Of a stretch of 64,000 nucleotides of DNA, positions 1 through 12,830 are shown piece by piece (the first letter of the stretch is position 1; each line of letters starts with the position of its first letter). The notes below the pieces were generated by a model. The model ran no database searches and was not told where the DNA came from. It saw only the letters and a program-made list of their open reading frames with translations. The translations under genes and the position numbers were made by a program. This DNA is from Pampus argenteus (Eukaryota > Chordata > Actinopteri > Scombriformes > Stromateidae): the NCBI GenBank assembly GCA_036937835.1, contig CM072862.1, positions 11,243,501 to 11,307,500 of the forward strand, in the 5' to 3' direction.

Positions 1-2958
1 GATCCTAGGATCCCACGCCCTTCACCCCCCTCTCCAATCCTCTTGAGGTCTTATTAACAGACATGCAGTTCTCATGTTTTATTGCCTGTGATAAAACCTT
101 CCCTCTGATCTCTCATTACAGGCTGGCTCTTTGGAAATGGGCCCTGTACCCCTCGGCTTACTATTGCCCGTAATGGGGCAAAAAGCTAAATGCACAATCT
201 GAATGTTTCGGGTACATACCAGGTCCCTGTGCATTAATAAGCCATCAGCTCATCCTGGGTTTGGCCTGATTCTGGTCTCTCTGCAGATTTAACATGGGAA
301 TATGGTGGTTGCTGCTTGTAAAGTGTACTGTGGTTTCAAATAGTTGTTATATTCACACATGTAATGACTGTATACACACGTAAACATAACAACACATACA
401 TATGTACAAGCATGCACTTGCATACATGTACACATATATGCATATGTAATATGCATTGAATGTGCACACAAATGGCAAAAACACACTCGCACACACTCAG
501 TGAGTTGGATTATTAAGGTTGGTGTGTCATACGTGTTTGCACAGATGTCTTACATGATGTATTTCATGCTGAGTCTGTCTTTCACATCTCTGGGGGAAAC
601 AGCTATACTCTTTCAGTCTCTGTCACACATCCTCTGGGCGATGTAACAACGAGAGGCCGCTGGCTTAAGAGACTACAGTTGACTGTCTTCTATCTCTTCT
701 TCCTTTCTGCTCCCTTTTTGTCCCAGTAGGTTTCGAATTCATACATTTTTGGTTACACATGCATGAAACAAGTACAGTTATTGGTCATTTAAATCGAGGG
801 TCATCCATCAGGTGGCCTGATGTCATTATTTTTTTTCTGTAATGCAGAACACTGTCCAGGTATTGTAATATAAATAGTGATTGTCCCCAGGTTGATTCAT
901 TTAGCCATCTGAAGAAAAGGTGTGCTTGGGGAAATGTGCTTGCTACCCTGTACTCTGTTGTACTTTATAGTATTATATTTTACTGTATTGTACTTTGGTG
1001 ATAGGATTTGTCAATATTTGGCTTGTTTCAGAGTATTTAGGTAGACCTGTTATGTATGGCTGCAAAGTATAATAGCTGACTAGGTTATTAGTTTCTAATG
1101 ACTTATTTTCTGCTCATTAGAGAGGATTGATACCACTTTGTAACCTTCTGTATATGTGTGAGCTGTGTGCACTTCAAATCAAACACAGAATTGTTTTCCT
1201 TCATATCTTATGTGAGAGGCCTGGAGAGGTAAAACTGGTCATACCAGGCTATCCGTTTCCCTGTTTGCAGGCTTTATGTTGGATAAGATAATCTGCTACA
1301 TTTAAAATGGACAGAAAAACGTGGTATAAATCTTGTAACTCTTAGCAATAGAAGCAATTAATGTATTTTTATAAAATGTCAAACTAATTTTAAATTAAAT
1401 ACTGGTTACACAGTATTGTTTGTTGTTTGTTAGATGTCTCGATATCAGAACAAAAGGTCTGTTTACATCTCAAATGGAAGTCCAGTATTCACTGGATTTT
1501 TAAGCCCCCTTATTTTGTCCTCCACCTCTTCAGGAAACTACATGAGTATCTTGCTTAAATGTTTTCTACTCTTCATCAGTTACTTGTTTACCTCGACTCA
1601 CAGGTGTATCGGTGGGAAACATACACTTTTCTTGAAGGTACATGACCGTTCAGGAAAATCTGAGCCTTGTGGTGTTGATTCTCACTAGTATCAACAGTGT
1701 AAATCTCATTAAAGGTAATCCTTCTGCACTAATATAAATTAGCTTCTATGAGCATTAAATATATTATACCATGGGAAATTGTCTATAACAGGATGAAAGT
1801 CATTTTTGTGTGACTTGCATATCAATAGACTGCAAGCTCCTTACTGTATTTGAGTAACCGTCAGTCTGACAGAAGGAAAGGGGAAGTAGACATGTAGGGC
1901 ACAATTAACAGGATTTGGCAGACTGCTTTCCCCATGTGTTCACTCTCGATGTTTGACTGACAAGTGGATTGTGAGGGTCATACTTGTGTTGCCCCTGTCT
2001 TTTCTCTCTTTCTTAGTTGCTTAGTTGCTTCACCATTTCTATTTATTGAAATTACAGGGAGTTGGAAATAGTCATAAAAAAGATGAACCTACAAAGGTTT
2101 GATAAACCCTAAAAGAGTCTGATCCCTGCACGGATGTGAGCTGTGTGGTCCTGTTTGTTTCACAAGGATAGAGGCAAAGAACAAATTGAAAGCTGTGAGA
2201 CTGCTCCAAACACATGTCCCACCTCCTTTTCTGCACCTGGTTCAAACATAGTCCACTGTCATAGCTTATCTGCTCTTCTGCAGGTATTGTTGACTTGTTT
2301 ATTGCCTTTACTGTGCTTTTTATTTTCTGAAAAGCGAATAAAAGTAATTGATGGTGAAAGGCCACAGAAACTAACTCACCAGCACTGCCCTCCCAACACC
2401 ATGCAGCAGCTTTTACAAATTGTCTATTCCCCTGTGCTCATTGTGATGTATAAGGCAGAATAAGTGCCTGTGTAATGTTTTATCTTTTGGAAATATCTCA
2501 TAATTCATCATTATCACAACCAGTTATACGCTACCAAAAGCACAGTGCAATATTACAGGAGCTGTGAGCTAAAAACAAATATGAGCCGCACTGTAGATCC
2601 TCTTAAGATATTTTCTACATCTTTTCTCTGATTAATAAATGTAATTAAATCAGGAATAAAACACATCAATAGAAGAGGGCTATGCTTTAATTATTACTGC
2701 TGGCACAGCACAGTCCGAGTAGCTATAAAGTCGGGGAACCTGAAGACTTAATTAGAAGGGGTGCCATATTTACAGGCGCCCACCCATCCACCGCCACCTG
2801 AGATTTGCTTGATTGCAGTTTAGATTGGAGGAGAAAATGAGAAATGGAGGGGGCCATAAGTTCCACAATTGCTTCCTGGCTTTCATTAGGCCAGTGTTGT
2901 GGTATGAGGGTATATCTCGGTAGAATCTGCATTACTCTGGGGCCCTCGAAATTTATAG
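1..2958. other. Gene-free AT-rich stretch
   Basis: No recognisable gene is visible. Short open frames here have no family resemblance and no convincing splice sites. From about 345 to 490 there is a loose alternating purine/pyrimidine CA/TG-rich tract, and a short T run lies near 830. Otherwise I see nothing specific. Confidence 0.6.
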
Positions 2959-2997
2959 ACACACACACACACACACACACACACCCACACACACACA
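2959..2997. repeat. (CA)n microsatellite
   Basis: About 19 AC dinucleotides, interrupted once by CCC. It is a typical vertebrate dinucleotide microsatellite and probably length-polymorphic. Confidence 0.97.
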
Positions 2998-4872
2998 AAA
3001 CAAGGAAGAGAGTAAGTAAATCTCAACCACATACAAAGAGGGAGTACACAGACATCTGACTCAGCTCAAGGAGATGCAATTTTGAGTGATGAGGGGTCTT
3101 TGCATCTATATGCATGTGTGCACGATTGTATTTTTTGTGTGTCTGTGGGTGTGTGTCTCTGCATTCATGAATGTGTCACAGTGTGTCAGAGATTAGAGAG
3201 ATTCACAATCAGTTGTTCTGCAACGTTCTCATCAGCAAGACCTTGGTTCTTGTAATCAGAGGTATAATTGCACTACGGGACTCTTGTGTAACGTGGGGTG
3301 TGAAGACTTGTCGAGCTTCTGTTTTGTTTTTGCTTTTCAAAAACGAACATGGCATGACGTGACACTGGCCACTTACACACTAATCATACATTTAAATGTA
3401 GTTACAGCGCACACACACACACACACACTGTTCACTCACAACTGCCCACACTTCGGTGCATTTCTTACACTCAGTCATTTCCTACACGCACCTTCTCTCC
3501 CCTGTTGCACCATAGCTTCACGCATGTTCATTTCTAGGTGCACACTGTGAAGTCGTTCAGCAGTAGAATATCATCATCCACTGGTGGTAACAGTCTTCGT
3601 CTATATGACATCTCCTCTGAGAGGAAAATTTGTCTCGATGATGCTGAAATGCTGCTGGACAAAACAAGCCTCCATTTTTAGAGTCAGTATGTCAAGAGTA
3701 TGAAGATGTTCAGCTTAGTCAGTGAGTAGTCCTCTCAGCTTGAAAGCACGCTAATCAGTGAAATCAAATGATGTAGTGTTCAGCTAAAACCTTCATAGAC
3801 TTGGCTCTCGAAGGAACATGAAACAAGACCACTGTCTAGACCAACGGCTCCTGCAGCTGAGGGATCTAAAATCCCTAAAGCGTTCACAAGAAAGGGATTG
3901 TGGATGATTTATGGGATGGGAAAGAGACCAAAATTGAATACATTTTTTCTTACTTTTCTCTCGTATTTGCTCATTTTCTGGTGAAACATTAGTTTTACCT
4001 CTCCAAGCCTCTCACATATACAATCTGTTTGATTGAAGTGCACACGTATACTGTAGGAAACCTATGTGAGGGAGGATCAAAAGTAGACACTGCTTTGATT
4101 TACTGTAAAGGTTCACAAAGCAAAGAGGTTGGAAACCACTTATCTTGACCAATATACGTAGTACATTGTAATGGGAACAGCAACATCTTGCTTACCATTA
4201 CAGAGGTCTCATTGAAAACAGGTACTTAAAAGATATATAAATAATATACGGTAGATGAAAATGGGTTTCTTGGAAGGGTGATAGGGAGGCAAAATCATGG
4301 TTTTAAACTGGTTAATACCAGTATACTATACTGCTACACAGATACTGTATAGCTGAGGGATACAATCAGTAATATAATCCTAATGTCTAATACTTTAAAA
4401 TGTACCTCTTTGGAAATTCTACAGTATCTACAACCGTTATCAAACACAATTTCAACTACCGTATTTTCTTTTAGCCGATTAACACCAAAAACATAACACC
4501 AAGGTCACAGCTCACAACATATTTGTACATGTGTCATGTCACTGTATCCCTTTGCCACATTTTGATTTGTCTCAAGAATCCTTTCAGTGATACTGTTTAT
4601 GCAGAACATACAAAAACTCTGTATGTCTGACGGGACAACAAAAGGATGTCGGTTATATGTCGCTTGGAATAAAATTCAGATCTCAAAATAGCTCTGTTGC
4701 AAATTTTAAGTGGAAAAATTCACTGTAAATCTCAACTCTTCCTGTAGGGCTTTGAGACTTTGACATCCCTTCTTGAACTATAATTCAAGGCATCGTTAGC
4801 TTGATTGATTGCTCACATCAGACAGGCTGTTTGAGATTCAAAACTTTGGGCAGAGAAGATTGATAGGGCCAG
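2998..4872. other. Gene-free stretch
   Basis: Contains GT-rich sequence at 3,110-3,180 and a (CA)n run at 3,410-3,428. No gene, RNA or recognisable transposon is seen in the rest. Confidence 0.55.
3410..3428. repeat. (CA)n microsatellite
   Basis: A short uninterrupted CA run of about nine units. Confidence 0.93.
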
Positions 4873-4873
4873 T

Positions 4874-4895
4874 GGAGGAGGAGGAGGAGGAGGAG
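4874..4895. repeat. (GGA)n trinucleotide repeat
   Basis: About seven GGA/GAG units followed by an A-rich run. It produces a poly-glutamate stretch in one frame, which is low complexity rather than a protein domain. Confidence 0.9.
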
Positions 4896-6584
4896 GGGAA
4901 AAAAAATGCTGCAGAGACACAGACGCTCAGCAGCTCTGTTGCTCTCCCCCGCACTGACACTCCTGTCATTCGATGCTCACGCAGTCGTTTCTTGAACTCT
5001 GAGGCCATGGCAGTCACATAGAGAGATTTCAGCTAAGTTTGTATGGAAACTTGTTACACTGAATTTGTTCAGCTGTGCAAGCCTTGTTGTTAATTTATTC
5101 CAAGCCCCCGTTTCCACTATGAATACATTAGCAATTTGAAGTGTTTTTCTTAAACATAATTTATCTGAATGTTTGATAAAAACCCGGCTAATGTTAATTT
5201 GCATTCCAGATTTTACAGCAGAATATATTATTGGGATCATAAATAAACAGGTAGTGGTTACAGTCTTGAACAAAAGACAAACACCACGAATCCTAATCGA
5301 TGTTGAAAATAATCATGCTGCTTATACTAGATCAGTGGATCGTGAAGTCGGTGTACTGCACAGGCGAGGCTAAATGTACATTAGCCACATTTTCCAAACA
5401 TGGCAAAACAAATGCATGGAAGCATTTCAAATTTAAAATCCTACAACTGAATTCCTTTAAAACTCTACAATAAACATGCCACAGCATGGTAGGTAGATAA
5501 TACAGACTATGAATCAGTTTAAATCTGTGACAAATTGATTGCACTGAATACGCCTCTGAAACTGTCAGGTAGTCAGATAAGCTTTACCTTCAACTTTTCA
5601 GTTCCTGCATCTTTTCCTGTAGCTGCTTTTGCATAAAAAATACAGTAAAAAAAAAAAAAAAAACTCCTACTAAATTGCAGTAATTGAAGTTGAACACCAT
5701 CTCATTTAAGAAATTGTATGCGTTATTCCTTTGGTCTACATTTGTCTAATTAATATTAATGAACGTGAATGACTTTCAGCCAAAGCCAGAGGCTAAAGAG
5801 CTGAGACTCATCGAGATGTAAAATCTAAAGCTCCCTTGGTGAGAGTTGCTTCAGTATTTAATGTATCTTCTACTGGAAAATTCAACATTTTTGGGTACGT
5901 TGTTATTCCCTTAGGGAGATTATACTGGGCAAATTACTTTATGAACTTCTAGGCCTTAAACAAGAATGCTGAAACTCCATAAGATTTCACAACAACAACT
6001 CGTGTATATATATACTGCCTTAGCGGACAGGAAGTAAAAGCTGCACCTGGCAACGTGTCTTAATGTTAGTATGTGTGTACATGAGATGTAGACAGCTGGC
6101 TGAGGAATGGTAAATATGTAACACTTTCCTCTTACTGAACCCTGCTGCCATTAGCAGTTTTTTTAGGTGTGAACACAAGATAAATGAGATGCAGGCTGAC
6201 TGCAGACTGCTTCGAACAAACGCTGCTTAGCAAAACATTTCAAAATGTATTCTTAACGGGTCAAGAGTGTAAATCCAAACCTTCTTTATAATAAAGAATA
6301 CATACTGTATACCTTCAGTTGCATTCAGCCTTTTTTTGGCCATTGTGTGTTTGAAGGCTTTGAATTAATTGACTATCAAGTCAAATCACTTACCATAGCT
6401 TGTCTAACATACATAGATGCAGGATGTGTGGATTTCATAGCGTAACTGAAATATAAAGACATCTCAAACTGTCAGAAGTGAGGAAGTTGAGTAATTTAGG
6501 AAATACACACTTCTGACACTGTGAACTTAAAAACAACTCTTGTTTTTCTAGACTATACATGGCCTACAATTTGAGTTAAGGGGT
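4896..6584. other. Gene-free AT-rich stretch
   Basis: Holds an A17 run at 5,647-5,663 and a short TATATA tract near 6,005. No gene-like or transposon-like sequence is recognised. Confidence 0.55.
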
Positions 6585-6600
6585 ATGTTCATATGAACAT
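6585..6600. repeat. Perfect 16-bp palindrome
   Basis: ATGTTCATATGAACAT is its own reverse complement. It has no loop, so it is a dyad symmetry rather than a hairpin. No function can be assigned. Confidence 0.8.
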
Positions 6601-6634
6601 TACAACAACTTTTTTCTGCATATTAACATTCCTT

Positions 6635-6800
6635 CTGTTTATATTAGGTATGAAAAGATCCCTTCCTAATGTGCTTTCATTGTAAGTGATGGAGGGCACA
6701 GTCCTTACAAAATGTTTTCAAGATTTTATCTGAAACTAAAATGAAAATCATGACAAAATTAGTCAAATCAAGTGGATATCTTCCAAAGAAGCTGCCATTT
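6635..6800. repeat. Dispersed repeat, copy 1
   Basis: This segment and the one at about 16,120-16,330 share an ordered set of blocks: AAGTGATGG, then a CACAG block, then TTATCTGAA, then TTAGTCAAATC followed by AAGTGGA or GAGTGGA. The order and spacing are the same in both, so they are diverged copies of one interspersed family. I recall similar text as a common perciform interspersed repeat, but I cannot name it. No open frame or terminal repeats are visible. Confidence 0.6.
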
Positions 6801-7470
6801 CAATGATAACATACTCATAGGCATTGCTGTACAACAGAAAGCTGCTTGCTTCCTCAGATAGATGAGGCATGAAGACCCCCATCCCACCCCACCTCCAGTC
6901 TTAAACACATTTGTCAAGTCAACCATAACTTTAAAATCCTGCTCTTGGTTTAAAACTTGAACACCTGAATATCACGCTGGAGATGAAGTGTGGCTGTCTA
7001 CTCCCTTTCTAAGGCGTAACGACACAGGAGATCTACACTGCCACTGCGCTCCACAGATATCATACAATATATCATACAGAATACTATCAGACATGTTTAA
7101 ATGACTTAACCGCTTACTTTGGCTCAATATACTATCTGTGTTGTGCCTAAACAAATATCAAAGCAATATTAAAGGTGTCAAATTCAGATCATGAGCAGAA
7201 AAACATGATCTGGATATCCCCACTTTCAGTCAGTTCAAACAGAGGCGGTGGGTTGGGGGCCCATTGATCAGTTGGTTCTGAGTTTGTGCTGATCAGATGC
7301 TTCCTCCACCTTAAGGTCGAGCAGACCAAGTTGTGAATAATTTGTGCTACATACATGTTATAAAGAGTTCCTGTGGTTGAGTTCGTTTGCAGGAGAATCT
7401 CACATGACGTCTTTAGAAGCCTGAAAAGACATGATTTGCAACCATGAGCGATGAGTGTGTGTTAGCTGCT
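6801..7470. other. Gene-free stretch
   Basis: No recognisable feature. Confidence 0.5.
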
Positions 7471-7498
7471 TGTGTGTGTGTGTGTGTGTGTGTGTGTG
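7471..7498. repeat. (TG)14 microsatellite
   Basis: Fourteen uninterrupted TG units. Confidence 0.97.
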
Positions 7499-10251
7499 AG
7501 TCAGCCATTTAGTCGAGCTCACCATGAGTGTTTTTGTAGTGAACCCTACCCCTTGTAGCAGAGACCCCCCATGCATGCTAAAACACTGCATCCTACACAA
7601 TTAGCGTGATGATAGGATCCACTATAATGAGACGACTTATTGCCAACAACGCATGCTAATGATAATTGTAATAGCGGCAATCATTTCCGTGACACTCTCC
7701 CCTCTCATTTGCATTCTCTGCTTGCCTCTTCCCTTCTCCACTGTCTGTTTTTCTCTTTTACTTTTTCTCTACTGTTCTGTCTTGGTGTTCAACTGTACTT
7801 CAAAAAAAAACTTTATTCCCTGTCTGTCTCGGTTTCTCCCCCTATCAGTCCTCCAGCCTTCTCATCTCTATTGTTTTCGTTCATGATTACTTCCCTTGAC
7901 ACAGACTGCCAGCCTGGCAACAAATCAACATCTCTTTAACTTCAGCACCACTTAACTTGTATTGTGCTTATTCTGCAGCTTGTTTTGTATTGGGAAATGT
8001 GTGATAAAGTGATACAGTGTAGCAGTGTGTGCTGGCTGGCTCAGACAGGGACTTAAATCAGTGTTATTATGCCTTGCGTGACTGGGTCTTTATGAAATAC
8101 AGCTGTCAAGTTGCTGTAACTGAACTGAGTTTCCTCTGAGACCCAACATTAAACTCAGTCATGGAGGAAATCATGATTTGTTAACTGCTTGTTAGTTATA
8201 AATACAACCCTAACCAATGTAATGCGTTGTTAATTGCTGAATTTATGAGAGACTGTGGCAGCCGAGGGATGCCATGTTAATCATTCTGTATTAGATGATG
8301 TTTTGACATCAGGGGGGAGGCTACTTTTTGTGCTGATTACAAAGGTCTTAAGTGGACTACTTCAGGAGCAGGAATTGGTTTTGCAATAAAGTTTGGGCCA
8401 CAGTTGGTGATGTCGAACTGGGGTTCATTTTATAGAGAGTTTTAACTACCTTTGGTCTTTAATGAATAAAAATAGATTAGTTTGTAATAAAGTTTGTTTG
8501 TAGTTTTCCTTTGATGAAATTTCACATATAAAGTATTTACTTCATCTCCTTTATAGTGTGTACAAAAACTTTGAAAGCTCAGCCTTTTAATTTCTTCTCC
8601 AGTAAAAAATAAATAAATCTTGACAATAAACCTTTCTCTTGATCACAAGATCTTGGCTGCACTGTGATCGTTGTGAATCCTCATTATGAGCTATTCTGAC
8701 TGACACTCTTGTCCGGTATGAGTGCTGTAGACATACAATTGGCTACGGCCTGATTTAATGAATTCACCAAAGAAACAACTGTCCATCTGAACATCCAGAT
8801 CTGGACTTACTCTCCGGTCTTCACAGAGACTGTGGATATGTCTCCTGGTTCTGTGCAGGACAGATGATAAGAGAAGAAAAAAACTTTATGCACTCATCTC
8901 TGGGTGGGAACCAAAAGACAAGAGCAATAAAAAGCTCCTGCCTGTCCTGGACTCTATAATGTAAGCCTGCTGCAGGCCTTACAAATGCAAACTGACTAAT
9001 TAGGCTTTCTCTTGCACGTAGCTCCACTTTTACCCAAAGATTAATTATGATGTCGTGTGTGTGACATATTTCTCTGATCACATATCCAGACAGAGTTTAC
9101 ATCAAAGTGGCCTGTGGTCAGGCGTTGTTTAGATGTGGTACATATCAAGTCATGTTAAAGGAACAAAACAACATCGCTACTCTGGCCATGTACTACTCTG
9201 AAACATGTCGTCAAAATTCTGTGTTTAAACTGGGAGTCTGTTTTTACATAATGAAAATGGAAGCTCAACACTTCCTCCTTGAATCCTCAGCTAATGAGCA
9301 GAGGAAGGTTTCGTATGTAAATGGTTATAGTACAAGTTAGAGTACAAAATTGTTTGTTATAAATAACAAAATATAGATTTTTAGTCTTAGGACTAAATGT
9401 TGCGCACTTTCTAGCTTCATTGCTGCTGTGCCCACTTAGGTAGCCTCTGTAAATATAATAGTCATCCAGAACAATAAAATATCCCTAAATTCTTCCAAAA
9501 ATATACTGCAAACTATTCTGTATCCTTGTATCTTCCAGTCTGAACGTCATACACACGATCAGGGTTAGAATCACTTTGCATCAGCGTGAGCCATTGTGAG
9601 CAAAGATGCTGAACCTGTGCTTACTGGTGACTTTAGTGCACAAACAATGAGATGATGGGTGTTAATGAACCTGAAAATGTCCCGTGATGAGAAAAAAAAA
9701 AAAAAAGACAAAAAACCTTGTCTAGTTTTTCATCCTCTTCTTTAAAGGGAAGTGGCCGGTAAAATGCTATTGTCTACTTGCAAAATTTCTTGCATTTTTT
9801 GGTGACGTATATATGACATGTATTAAGTCCTTCCTGCTCCAGCTAGACAGAGCTCAGCCCAGTATTGTCTACATGACAATCTGAAAATATTTCATGTAAC
9901 GCAGGACTCTCCAATGACTGTCTCATTTTCTCACTATTGAGATTGCATTTGATTTATAGGTCATGTCTAAATGCCAGCTTGGCGTCTCGACATAGATGAA
10001 CATCAAAAAAAAAAAAAAAAAGTGACATTTGTTGGTAAAAATAGCCCTTCTGTACTGTCTCCGCATCTCCTACGTGTCTGTTGACACATTGGATCGCACT
10101 CCCTTTGTGAAATCTAATTTATTTTAGCAGGTCTTAAATTTTCCATGCTGTGATCTTGAGATTCCACTTATGCTCTGAAGTGTTCCTCGAGGACGCAGAA
10201 GACAACCGACTCTAGTAATGGAATCGTTCTCCTTCTCTTGCCAGGCATGAC
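7499..10251. other. Gene-free stretch with two A runs
   Basis: Contains a pyrimidine-rich stretch (7,690-7,870), an A15 run at 9,692-9,706 and an A17 run at 10,005-10,021. A small dyad lies near 9,353-9,370 (TTGTTAT/ATAACAA). No gene is recognised. Confidence 0.5.
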
Positions 10252-10587
10252 CCCTCTCTCGCTCTCTCTCTCTGTTGTCTGATGATGTCTCGCTTTTCTC
10301 CTGTTTTTTTCCCACAAATCATCAGCCACCGACTGCACTAAGTTGTCCTCCTCACTACTCTTCTCTCCCCACTCATCTCTCTCTCCACTCCTCCCTTGAA
10401 CCTCTCCATCACTGTCACCATCTGTTCTACTTCACTGGACAACAGCCATCAACACTGGACACACACACACACACACACGCGCTTATTCACACGCATGCAC
10501 AAATATCATTCTTCTTTTTCTGTTGCAGTGACTCTTCTCACTCTGTCTCTCTCGCTCTCTCTCACACACACACACACACGCACACAC
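10252..10587. repeat. Cluster of CT and CA microsatellites
   Basis: Three simple-sequence tracts lie within 340 bp: CT-rich at 10,252-10,273, (AC)10 at 10,459-10,478, and a compound (TC)n-(CA)n at 10,542-10,587. The intervening DNA is pyrimidine-rich. A 181-codon open frame across it (10,275-10,820) consists largely of the simple repeats and is not a gene. Confidence 0.9.
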
Positions 10588-11041
10588 AAAATGTCCATCT
10601 CTGTCTCTCTCTGTCAATGTTGTGGAACGCCTCAACTCGCTTTGGGATGCCTGGACTCATCCATCACTGTGACAAAGTTGTAAGAGAGATGACAAAGTTG
10701 TGTTATGTCACCTCCTCTCTAGCATATTGCTGCATTTGTATATGTGCGTGTCAGTGTTTGCATTTTATAGCTTTCAGGAATATCTTGTTTCTGTGCGTGC
10801 ACATACATATTAGAGGCTGACAGGATTCCTGTGGGATTCCCAGGGGATGGGAGTCAGTTTCACTATTCACCACATGACTGGGATGAGACAGGAAAAAAAA
10901 AACAGTCAACGGGAGTAGGCAGGATGGGAATCATAATAACAATTGGTGAGTTTCCAGTTCTAATATGAATAAACACTATTTTATTTATTTTTAACATATT
11001 TCATTCTGTCATTTTGTTGTCTTTTTATTCTCTCTCTCTCT
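10588..11041. other. Gene-free stretch
   Basis: Nothing recognised. It ends in a (TC)n run that abuts the foldback element. Confidence 0.5.
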
Positions 11042-11164
11042 GATGTATTTGAGAAATTTCCATTTTGAGTAAAGAAGAAATAAAGTAGTAGTAGCAGATC
11101 ACACACTTACTGGTCAGGCACTTTATTTCTTCTTTACTCAAAATGGAAACTTCTTAAATACATC
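11042..11164. mobile_element. Foldback (hairpin) element with 44-bp arms
   Basis: The left arm (11,042-11,085) and right arm (11,121-11,164) are reverse complements over 44 bp with only two mismatches. They are separated by a 35-nt loop. Both arms contain TTTCCATTTTGAGTAAAGAA or its complement. Two explanations fit: a short foldback/MITE element, or a locally created inverted duplication. A long hairpin RNA would form if it were transcribed. No target-site duplication is obvious. Confidence 0.8.
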
Positions 11165-12249
11165 CGTACATGTTTGTTTCAAAACAAAATATGCGAGTGG
11201 ACAATGTGAACACACCATGGAACAACCTTAGGGGTAACTGAGCCTGTTTAACACAGACTAACAAAACTGCTGAAAACAGTAACCTGTTGTGTCAAAAAGC
11301 AGGCTGATGAGAGCAATGAGTGAAAGTAAAGTTGCTGGAAAACCAGCATTTTGCCCATAACTGTGTTTTTACATAAAATGTGATTTACATGCTTAATTGT
11401 GCACGCCAAAATGCAACCTTATTCTAGTTTCCATTTCAAATGATATTCCTTAGGGAATGTGTGAATTTATGCATTCACACTAGGGCATTTTTACTTGTGT
11501 GGCTTCATCTGTTGTAGAAATCGGAGGTTTGTATAAAGTGTCAGCTTTCATGCATCCATCCTGTGCCCTTGTCATGGTTGAAAGATGCACCCTCTATTAC
11601 CTCAGCAGAGTAGAGACATGCTACCATTTGTTCAAAACATGACACGTTTCCCACCTGCTGTCAGAACAGTTGTTGCGTGTTTATCCAGATATTTTACGCT
11701 AATTAATATCATAAATCAATTTCTATCAGTTGATTAAGGAATAAATGTTATGTTATGTTATTATCTGTAACATCTGGGACTGTGACTTTCACCCTGATAA
11801 CCTATAGAAGATGCTGTAAACAACAGAAGTGAGCAATAATATTAATCGTACCACAAAAGTATTTCTGAATTTAGTTCAGATACTGCATAAAAGTGATATT
11901 TGTTATTGTTAATACTATTACAGTGTTACAGTGTAAAAAATGATTACATACTGAGTCCCAATTACCCAGGTTAAACATTTGTGCTTAACAATTGTTGGTG
12001 CTATAAAAGGCAAGACATTTGCTGTGTTGTCCTTTTCCTGCTTAAAGTCTGTATGCAGTCCACGCATTGAGATTTGGCTGTATAACAAAATCTGACACAT
12101 CCTGAGGCTATGCCTCATCCGATCTAACTGGCAATACCACAAAGAGTACTTGCACTCTGACAGGACGGACACAAACAAGCTAATATTGCTGATTTCTTTG
12201 GAATATTGCAGTGTGTGGTCTGCAAAATCCTCAAACATCATCAAGAGGA
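11165..12249. other. Gene-free stretch
   Basis: AT-rich with no recognised gene. Sequence from about 12,050 may include the decayed N-terminal part of the Tc1-like element that follows, but I cannot align it. Confidence 0.45.
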
Positions 12250-12830
12250 GGCTTATTTGAGGCCACGAAAATCTCCAGGATTACGACAACTACCGGAGGA
12301 GATGATTGGTGACTGCTTAATCTGTGCTGTATAAATTGAAAAATGCCAGCGAGTCACCTTTGTCATTTGTGGAGACACCAAGGAATCAATGTTTCCTGTC
12401 CGATTGCTTCCACATGGTTACAGAGCAAGATGAATGACCCAGTGTCTACGCCTAACTGTTCAATGTAGAGTTGCTCGACTTCGCTGGGCTAGAGAAAACA
12501 GAAGACAAAGGGTGCAGCAATTACATGGTGAGAACCTCTGCGATGACTGCATTCACTCAATGAGGCGGCAGCTCAGTGATGGTATGGGCCAGTATTCAGT
12601 ACGTTTTTGGAAAAAAATTGACAATTCCTGATGGTTCCTGATGGAAATGTCAAACATCATAGTGTACCAGGACATCCTGGAGAACCTTTGCCTACCACAT
12701 GCAATAATGGTCTATGCAAACAACTTTACGTTGCAAGACGACAAGAGCGCATAGGGCAGCTGCGGTGAGAGAATTTCTTGATGCAGAGGGGTAAAAAATA
12801 TTTTATTCCAACTTTATGGGCAACAGTGTA
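12250..12830 (+). pseudogene. Tc1/mariner-like transposase fossil
   Basis: In intact elements this enzyme is a DDE transposase that cuts and pastes a short element at TA sites. Conceptual translation gives recognisable Tc1 blocks separated by stops and frame changes. A block with RLRLTVQCRVARLRWAREN is encoded at 12,440-12,500. A second near 12,725-12,793 reads LQDD, then, in another frame, RAAAVREFLDAEG, the usual context of the second catalytic aspartate. Sequence at 12,795-12,830 (TTCCAACTTTATGGGCAACA, then GTGTA) resembles the right terminal inverted repeat of fish Tc1 elements and ends at TA. I could not find the left terminal repeat. The copy is clearly dead. Confidence 0.8.

Noticed and set aside
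10275..10820. 181-codon open frame
   Set aside because: Composed mainly of CT and CA microsatellites with a Ser/His/Thr repeat translation.
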